Assembly: GCA_019914995.1 (NCBI GenBank)
Contig: CM034128.1
Location: 2,854,501-2,918,500 of the forward strand
Source: Acanthochlamys bracteata
Taxonomy: Eukaryota; Streptophyta; Magnoliopsida; Pandanales; Velloziaceae
Length of the DNA: 64,000 nucleotides
Reading direction: 5' to 3'
The position numbers and the translations under genes are program-made. Every line of letters starts with the position of its first letter. Position 1 is the first letter of the stretch. Shown here piece by piece: positions 58,337 through 64,000 of this stretch. The notes under the pieces are model-generated. The model saw only the letters and a program-made list of their open reading frames with translations. It ran no database searches and had not been told where the DNA came from.

Positions 58337-59595
58337 CCTAGCTCTCTCGCTCGTTTACGTGCTAGCCCGTCGCCTTCAAAACAACAGCGTTCGATCTTTG
58401 CTGTTGCTAGCTCCCCGTTCAATTTTTCTTCGTTTTACCGTTGCTTGCTTGAAATCTCAAATCGCTCTACCATTTTAAGTATGCCTTTTTATGTAACTGT
58501 ATTCCAAAATCTCAAATCTGCCGTTTATCTTCCTTATCCTTCTTATACTACTATTTCAGTGTTCGGAGAAAGAAAATCTCCAAACATACATAAGTCCGCA
58601 TTTAGAAATACATTCTAAAAAAATATATTTTTAATTTTTTTATTCATAATAAATATAATATTTTTTAAAATTTATTTAAAATAAAAAAAAATAAATGTTA
58701 TAAATTATAATCATTATATATTTAATTATTTTTAAAAATAAATAAACGTTTTTATAATCACTATCAACTATTAATTAGTTAATGATAAACAATTTTACTG
58801 ATCAGCGTTTTCACGATTTCATAATGTGGTTTAAGAAACGAAACTGAAGGCATGTGGGTTTCTCTAGCGCGCACACAAAACAGGGGTGGGGGACAAAACG
58901 GAAAGATGGAAAGGTTAAGAAAAAGAGAGAAGGAATACAACCTGTCAAATTTGACTGAGTGGTGCTTCCCATGAACCATCCCATCAATCCACTCTTTTAT
59001 TTTCAGTTGCTCCTCGTAATCCGAAATGCTAAATGCCAAGAACATTAACAAATGAACAGGACGCTCTTTCTCTTCTCTCTGCTGCAGCCTTTCCCCTCCC
59101 AATCTCCTCCCTGACAACAAACAATACATTAATGAATTACTAACATAAATAAGAAAACAATACAACTGTTGTTCATTAACCAAATGCTCTATATTATACC
59201 TAAGAATTTCTTTCTTTGTTCTGCCCTCTGTACTATTCCTTTTACTGGATGTCCAAGAAAATAAAAATCAAACAAACTGGCAATTTAATAGATAATTAAC
59301 AGCATCTGCATTCAATACCAGAAATAATGTCTATTGCCGTATTGACCAGTCTCAAGCAACATAAGAATTGAAACAATTACATTGACCAGATGTACCTATT
59401 GGATGAACCAAGCAGTAACAGAAAAAAAATACGACCTCGTTAAGGTAACTCTCTTTACAGTGATGTGTTGATATTTCTCCACTTCTATTGGTGGGTAGTG
59501 TTCAATTAAGAACAATCCTGCATTCTGCTTTTAAAACTTCAGCATGCCCCCCTTCAACAGTTCCTTAACTTATGAACCTCTTTTATTTAACCAAG

Positions 59596-62500
59596 CTACG
59601 AGTTCAAGAGCCTTTCCATAACCAGCTGAAGCACAAAGGGAGCATCAACCGTGACAGCCACCTTGACTGTGGGTTTATTAGACCATTCTGTTAACTTATC
59701 AAACCTGCATAACTTGAAAGTTGAGAAATCACAGAGAGCACTGGCAATGCCGTGATCATCAAAACAAGAGAGAGCAACACAAAAAAATGTATTTATTATT
59801 CTCTCAACTTTCTCTGATCTTATCATGGAGTTCATAGCGGAAAATGATTATCTATGATAAAAAGAAAAAATTATTAGAACAAAAGAGCAAAGCAGCTAAA
59901 ATTAAGTATCACCACGAAGTGAACATAAACTACTTGTATAAATATACCAATTATAGAGGTTTGGAGGAGATAAAAAGAAGAAGAAAAAATTAATTCACTT
60001 ATTATAAAATGGAAATTGTCACAGGATGATTTTCCTTTACGTCTTGAGAGTTTAATATGTAACTCATAGTTCTAAATGACTTTCAGAAATGATATTTATT
60101 ATGAGTGAAACTATCATGATTTGTGATCATGACTGATGTGTTACAATATTAGTAATTGCATTAAATTTGAATCCAAACTTAACCAATTTTGATTTTAAAG
60201 CAACCACCAATATTTATGTGCAACTTCACTCATACTTTAGATCATGATGCTTATCATCAAGATATGTATCACTGTATCTATTTCCATGAAATCTTTATCA
60301 ACTGACATTTTAGTTGCATATAATTGCATAGACCCGGATGGAAATTCTTTTGATTAGTCAAGTTCATGTTGCTGTGTATCCTCCAAGAAGTGAATTACTT
60401 CCATCACAGAAATTATAATATTTCCATTACCCACTAGCCAGTATTAGGGCTTCATCACCGCCCATCCCAGAGCAAGCTTCCTGTATCAATCCTTTATTTC
60501 CAAGAGGATCTACTGTTTTTTGGTATTCTTACTGGTAGTGCAAATGTAGATATTTGCTATCCCTTCATTTCTGATCCTTCCCCTTACAAGCATGTTTCCA
60601 GCCTCACACATTATGTGCTCAATCAGCCTAAAGGAACAAAGGCCTCAGAAAGACTGACTCACTAGTGCAGACTGAAAACCAGCTTTATAGCGACTTCAAG
60701 GTGCATTATCTCATATATTTTCCAAATGATATTCTCTACCTTGTGCTTGTAGTTACTATGAATTACATAATGGAATCAGTAATATGTAAATGTAAAAGTT
60801 AGCACTTCAGGTGGACTATTAGAGCCACAGCCAAGACAATCAGTTTAATTTCAGTTCATTTTTTCAATTATTGGTTAGATTGGTTTGTGTTGCGAACTTG
60901 ACAAATCAAACATAATGCCAATTGCAATTAACCTGAACTGACGGTGAACAAAAATATAGCATGAATGTTTCATAAGATGATTTGAGATGGCAATAATCAT
61001 AATCTCAAAAACTTTTCATTCTTCTTAATAAACTATAAAGTCACCAAAATCTCACAGAAAATGAAATTTATCTGGTACTTTGTCAATAAAATTGTGTGAT
61101 GAAACATGTCATAGAAGTGGCGACACAAAAAGTTTATTCAACAATCGCAGTCCGAACACATACCACACCCATCAAGTAGTCATGTATAACCAGAACAACT
61201 ATATGAGCAAAACCAAATTTAAGGATGAACAATAATCTGACCTTTTATCTTAGTGTTATCAGATATTGTAAGCCTCCTCATGATACGACATGTTTGAACC
61301 CGTACTACACCTTCAGTTAAGTCAACAATGATGGATTTATAGCAGCAAGAGGAGCAGTTGGGTCATGAAGATAAATTCCTAAATGCATGTGACTGGCAAG
61401 CATGCAGAATATGCTTATGCATAGGACACACTTCAAGAAACTTCAATTGTGAACCTCATGTGACATATGGCTCGTGGTGATATGAGAAGTAAATTCGTAG
61501 TATTTTGGATATGCACTGAGCAAATTTTCCTTTTGATTGTTCAAGCGAGCTGCTGTCAGCATCTACAAAGCAGTAAAGGATGTTCGAGAAAATTTGACCA
61601 GCAAATTAAACATGAGGGAAAGAAAAAGGCACGTCCGGGCAGCAATGAGATTTAGGGGAAAGGATACTGAGGAAAACCGACTTACGCATGTAGGAAACAC
61701 TAGTCATCATCACCTACTAAACCCCTCAGACTAAAGAAAAGATTTCAATCCCATGAGCTTCCTTGTCCAATTAGGAATTCACTACAATATAGCCCGACTA
61801 TGATTTACTTAAGTATTATTAGTGTTCTTCCTACCACCCTACTAACACCCTGTATTTTCCCTGAAGTTCAAACGGACAACTAAACGTGGAGAAGTCTAGA
61901 CAGAGGAAGAATAGAGTTATCTTTTGTATTTAGCACAAATCGAATTAGGATATCTTTAACCAAATATCAGTCATAATAGCCTGATGGGTGACATTGAATC
62001 CTACAGCCAAGATGTCAAGCCCACTTGTGAACACTATGTCAGCAGATTCTAGATCATTAAAAATCTGTGTATCTATCAATTGGACATATAGAAAATTATT
62101 AAGATCATATATATATATATTGAGTTTACAGAAGTGAAGATAGAGAAATAAGCCACTTCATTATTAGAAGTGCCTTTAGAAAAATCATAAAAATTTTCTT
62201 ATACCACATGCTAAGTGATGCTAGATAACGCCCACACAAAACACATAAATTCAAACATGAAATCAGCTTAAAACGTGTAGAAGCAGAAATAAGAGAGTTT
62301 TGTTGTAGATGACCAAATTCAATATCTATAATCATATGCTTAGAATCAATGACTGGCCAGACAGTTTTCAAATACCAATTACATATTTGCTCGCCTCAAG
62401 TTGCTCAACTAGAGCATTATGAATTCCTCATAAACTGGTTCATTCTTAAGCATTCTACATTGACAATACTTTATGAAATCGCAAGAGCTAAGAGAGCACA

Positions 62501-62880
62501 CTCATAACTATAAAATAATCGGTATTTCTAAGAAAATTAATATCAAAAAATTACGAGCACGAATTTCAGATACTGCGACGAAGAAGACAAAAATAAATCA
62601 ATCTACAAAGCAGATGTAAAGCATTTCTGGTGGCAAGTGTAGTGCAAATGTTCCCGTAGACTGTTGTTAGACCGATCACCTCCATCACCATTGAATTCAG
62701 CGCAACAAAAATCTCCATCGAATCATCTTCCACCCAAAATAAAAAAATCGAGAAAAAAAAATAATTGAGATTAACAACAAAAATTATACAATAATTAACA
62801 AAAGGAAACACAAATTCATGGATTCGTTCCCGATCGCGATGTCGACGATAAATTTTTTTTTCTCTCGGCTTCTCCTATGA
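59596..62880 (-). pseudogene. Inosine/uridine nucleoside hydrolase pseudogene (URH-like)
   Basis: Minus-strand fragments follow the order of plant URH proteins, which split uridine, inosine and related nucleosides into base and ribose. A first-exon trace reads KFIVDIAIGNE (about 62866-62834) where active enzymes have the calcium-binding DTDPGIDD signature, so most of its aspartates are lost. No donor follows it. Next come DDSMEIFVALNSMVMEVIGL and TTVYGNICTTLATRNALHL (about 62732-62610), ESADIVFTSGLDILAVGFNV (about 62050-61990), SKGKFAQCISKIL (about 61550-61500), GIYLHDPTAPLAAINPSLL (about 61380-61330) with a frameshift just after it near 61318-61325, TEGVVRVQT, and a clean last exon (59596-59704, FDKLTEWSNKPTVKVAVTVD, ending LVMERLLNS). 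The segment between ATRNALHL and the ADIVF block was not found. Confidence 0.86.
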
Positions 62881-62899
62881 TGAAATTGGAGTGAATGAT

Positions 62900-64000
62900 A
62901 ATTCGCGAAAGAATCTAAAGTGACGTTCTGTAATACTTATGAAATAAAATTTTTTTGAAATAGATATATTTATTTTTTTAAAAAATGAATATTTTTAAAA
63001 AAATAATAATAATATTTAATAAAAAAATTTTATTTCATAAAATTTTTTTATACTATCAAAATTTTTAAATAAATTTTTTAAATATTTATAAAATATATAT
63101 TAAAAAATATGAAATAAAAAAAATTAAAAAACTAATTATAATAAGCAGCGCCAAATGCGCTCTAACTACTCTTCGCTCACTTACTAGCTCACACAACGAA
63201 TAATAGAACAAAACAAAAACGTATTGCATGATCGGGCTTCTAATATTGATTCTGTGTAATGTTAGTCCTGTATATAACTTATCGTATTTATACACCCCTC
63301 ATATTTCCATTGAGGCATTGAGGATTATCTCAACAAAAGGAAAGAAAGAGAAAACATTTCTATGAATGTGCCATTACAATGGATGGGGAAATAAGAAATT
63401 TCCTAAAAAAAATTTATTTTGAAGTTTTTTAAAAAAATGTTTAATTTTATACTTAAAAAATAATATATATTTATATACATATTTTATGAATACATAAAAG
63501 ATATAGTTCACTTGTATTTTTTTAACTTATTTTTAATTTATTTTTTACTGTATTTAATTCTACTAAATTGAGTTTTATGGAATTCGCTTCTAATAAGAAG
63601 ATTGGAAAAACAACATTTTTTTGATTGAACAAAACAAAAAGCCAAAGGCAGGGATCATCATCTCCGAAGGAAAAACACAAACACCAAAGTATTGAATTGC
63701 TTTTGCACGAACGGTTGATATCGATGGTTAGACTTTCCTCTCAACGGCCACTATCCCAAATCTCGAGAAGTCAAGATATTTTACATATTTGGTCCCTAAA
63801 TATGCGATTTTTTCAAACAGGTCGTATTTAGTTCGTATTTGGACTACTCATTTAACCCGAAACAAAAAGAAAAAAGTTTAAACTACTCATTAACAATTAT
63901 CGCTAGAACGAAAAATGTATAACAAAAACAACTCTTACAGCTCGTTTGCAAAGAATTTATCAAAAATTTTATTTTAATTTTAATTTTATATTTTTTTAAT
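62900..64000. other. AT-rich repeat DNA at the right end
   Basis: Nearly pure A/T tracts at 62935-63140, 63390-63560 and 63945-64000 resemble the MITE-like tracts seen elsewhere. At 63140-63165 the sequence AGCGCCAAATGCGCTC could be an inverted end of one of them. No coding signal. Confidence 0.45.

Larger units (their letters stand above)
54700..59590. other. Large intergenic region, LBD promoter side
   Basis: The left part (to about 55450) should hold the leader and promoter of the minus-strand LOB-domain gene. It has GAA/CTT and GTT trinucleotide runs (55230-55262, 55331-55353, 55381-55396), common in plant leaders. A nearly pure A/T tract lies at 56405-56590 and another at 57600-57790. 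A GACTC pentamer repeats at 58315-58336. No tRNA or known protein was seen. An open minus-strand frame at 58779-59183 is unassigned. Confidence 0.5.

Noticed and set aside
1..64000. CRISPR array, prophage, operon, rRNA or tRNA
   Set aside because: No regularly spaced direct repeats, no tRNA T-loop with a matching acceptor stem, and no rRNA-like conserved blocks were seen. The DNA is eukaryotic nuclear.

Overview
The window is nuclear DNA of a flowering plant, most likely a core eudicot. The evidence is AT-rich intergenic DNA, split genes with GT..AG introns, plant-only families (FRIGIDA-like, LOB domain, the chloroplast envelope pore OEP37) and plant LTR retrotransposons. The species cannot be named from the sequence alone. 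No prokaryotic operon, CRISPR array, rRNA or tRNA was seen.

Layout. 1-2400: AT-rich, no gene. 2400-4560 (+): a wrecked polygalacturonase (GH28) pseudogene with a small inverted-repeat transposon (3395-3690) inside it. 5927-8677 (+): FRIGIDA-like gene (FRL3-like), 3 coding exons. 9739-12650 (+): plastid-targeted Rossmann/SLOG (DprA-like) protein of unknown role, 6 exons. 12990-16060: an old, internally deleted Ty3/gypsy chromovirus on the minus strand with both LTRs. 16995-25256 (+): VPS3/TGFBRAP1-like CORVET subunit, 14 exons. 26305-29459 (+): 20S proteasome beta-7 subunit (PBG1), 7 coding exons. 30050-35990 (-): KORRIGAN-like GH9 endoglucanase pseudogene split by a degenerate Ty1/copia element (30927-34717) with a 5-bp target duplication. 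38005-42099 (-): OEP37, 6 exons. 43113-48788 (-): LARP6-type La-related protein with a PAM2 motif, 10 exons. 48.8-53.9 kb: AT-rich, no gene, several inverted-repeat/MITE-like sequences. 53942-54694 (-): class I LOB-domain transcription factor, one exon. 59596-62880 (-): inosine/uridine nucleoside hydrolase pseudogene. The right end is AT-rich repeat DNA.

The intact genes are housekeeping or regulatory and unrelated in pathway: transcription/flowering (FRL, LBD), endosome tethering (VPS3), proteolysis (PBG1), plastid envelope transport (OEP37), RNA binding (LARP6), plastid unknown (SLOG). All genes left of 30 kb are on the plus strand and all right of it on the minus strand. Three enzyme genes (GH28, GH9, nucleoside hydrolase) have decayed. 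Exon joins were worked out by hand from reading-frame continuity, splice dinucleotides and remembered family sequences. All joins given for the intact genes keep the frame. No clearly new multi-gene system was found. The best lead for new biology is the uncharacterised plastid SLOG/DprA-like protein.
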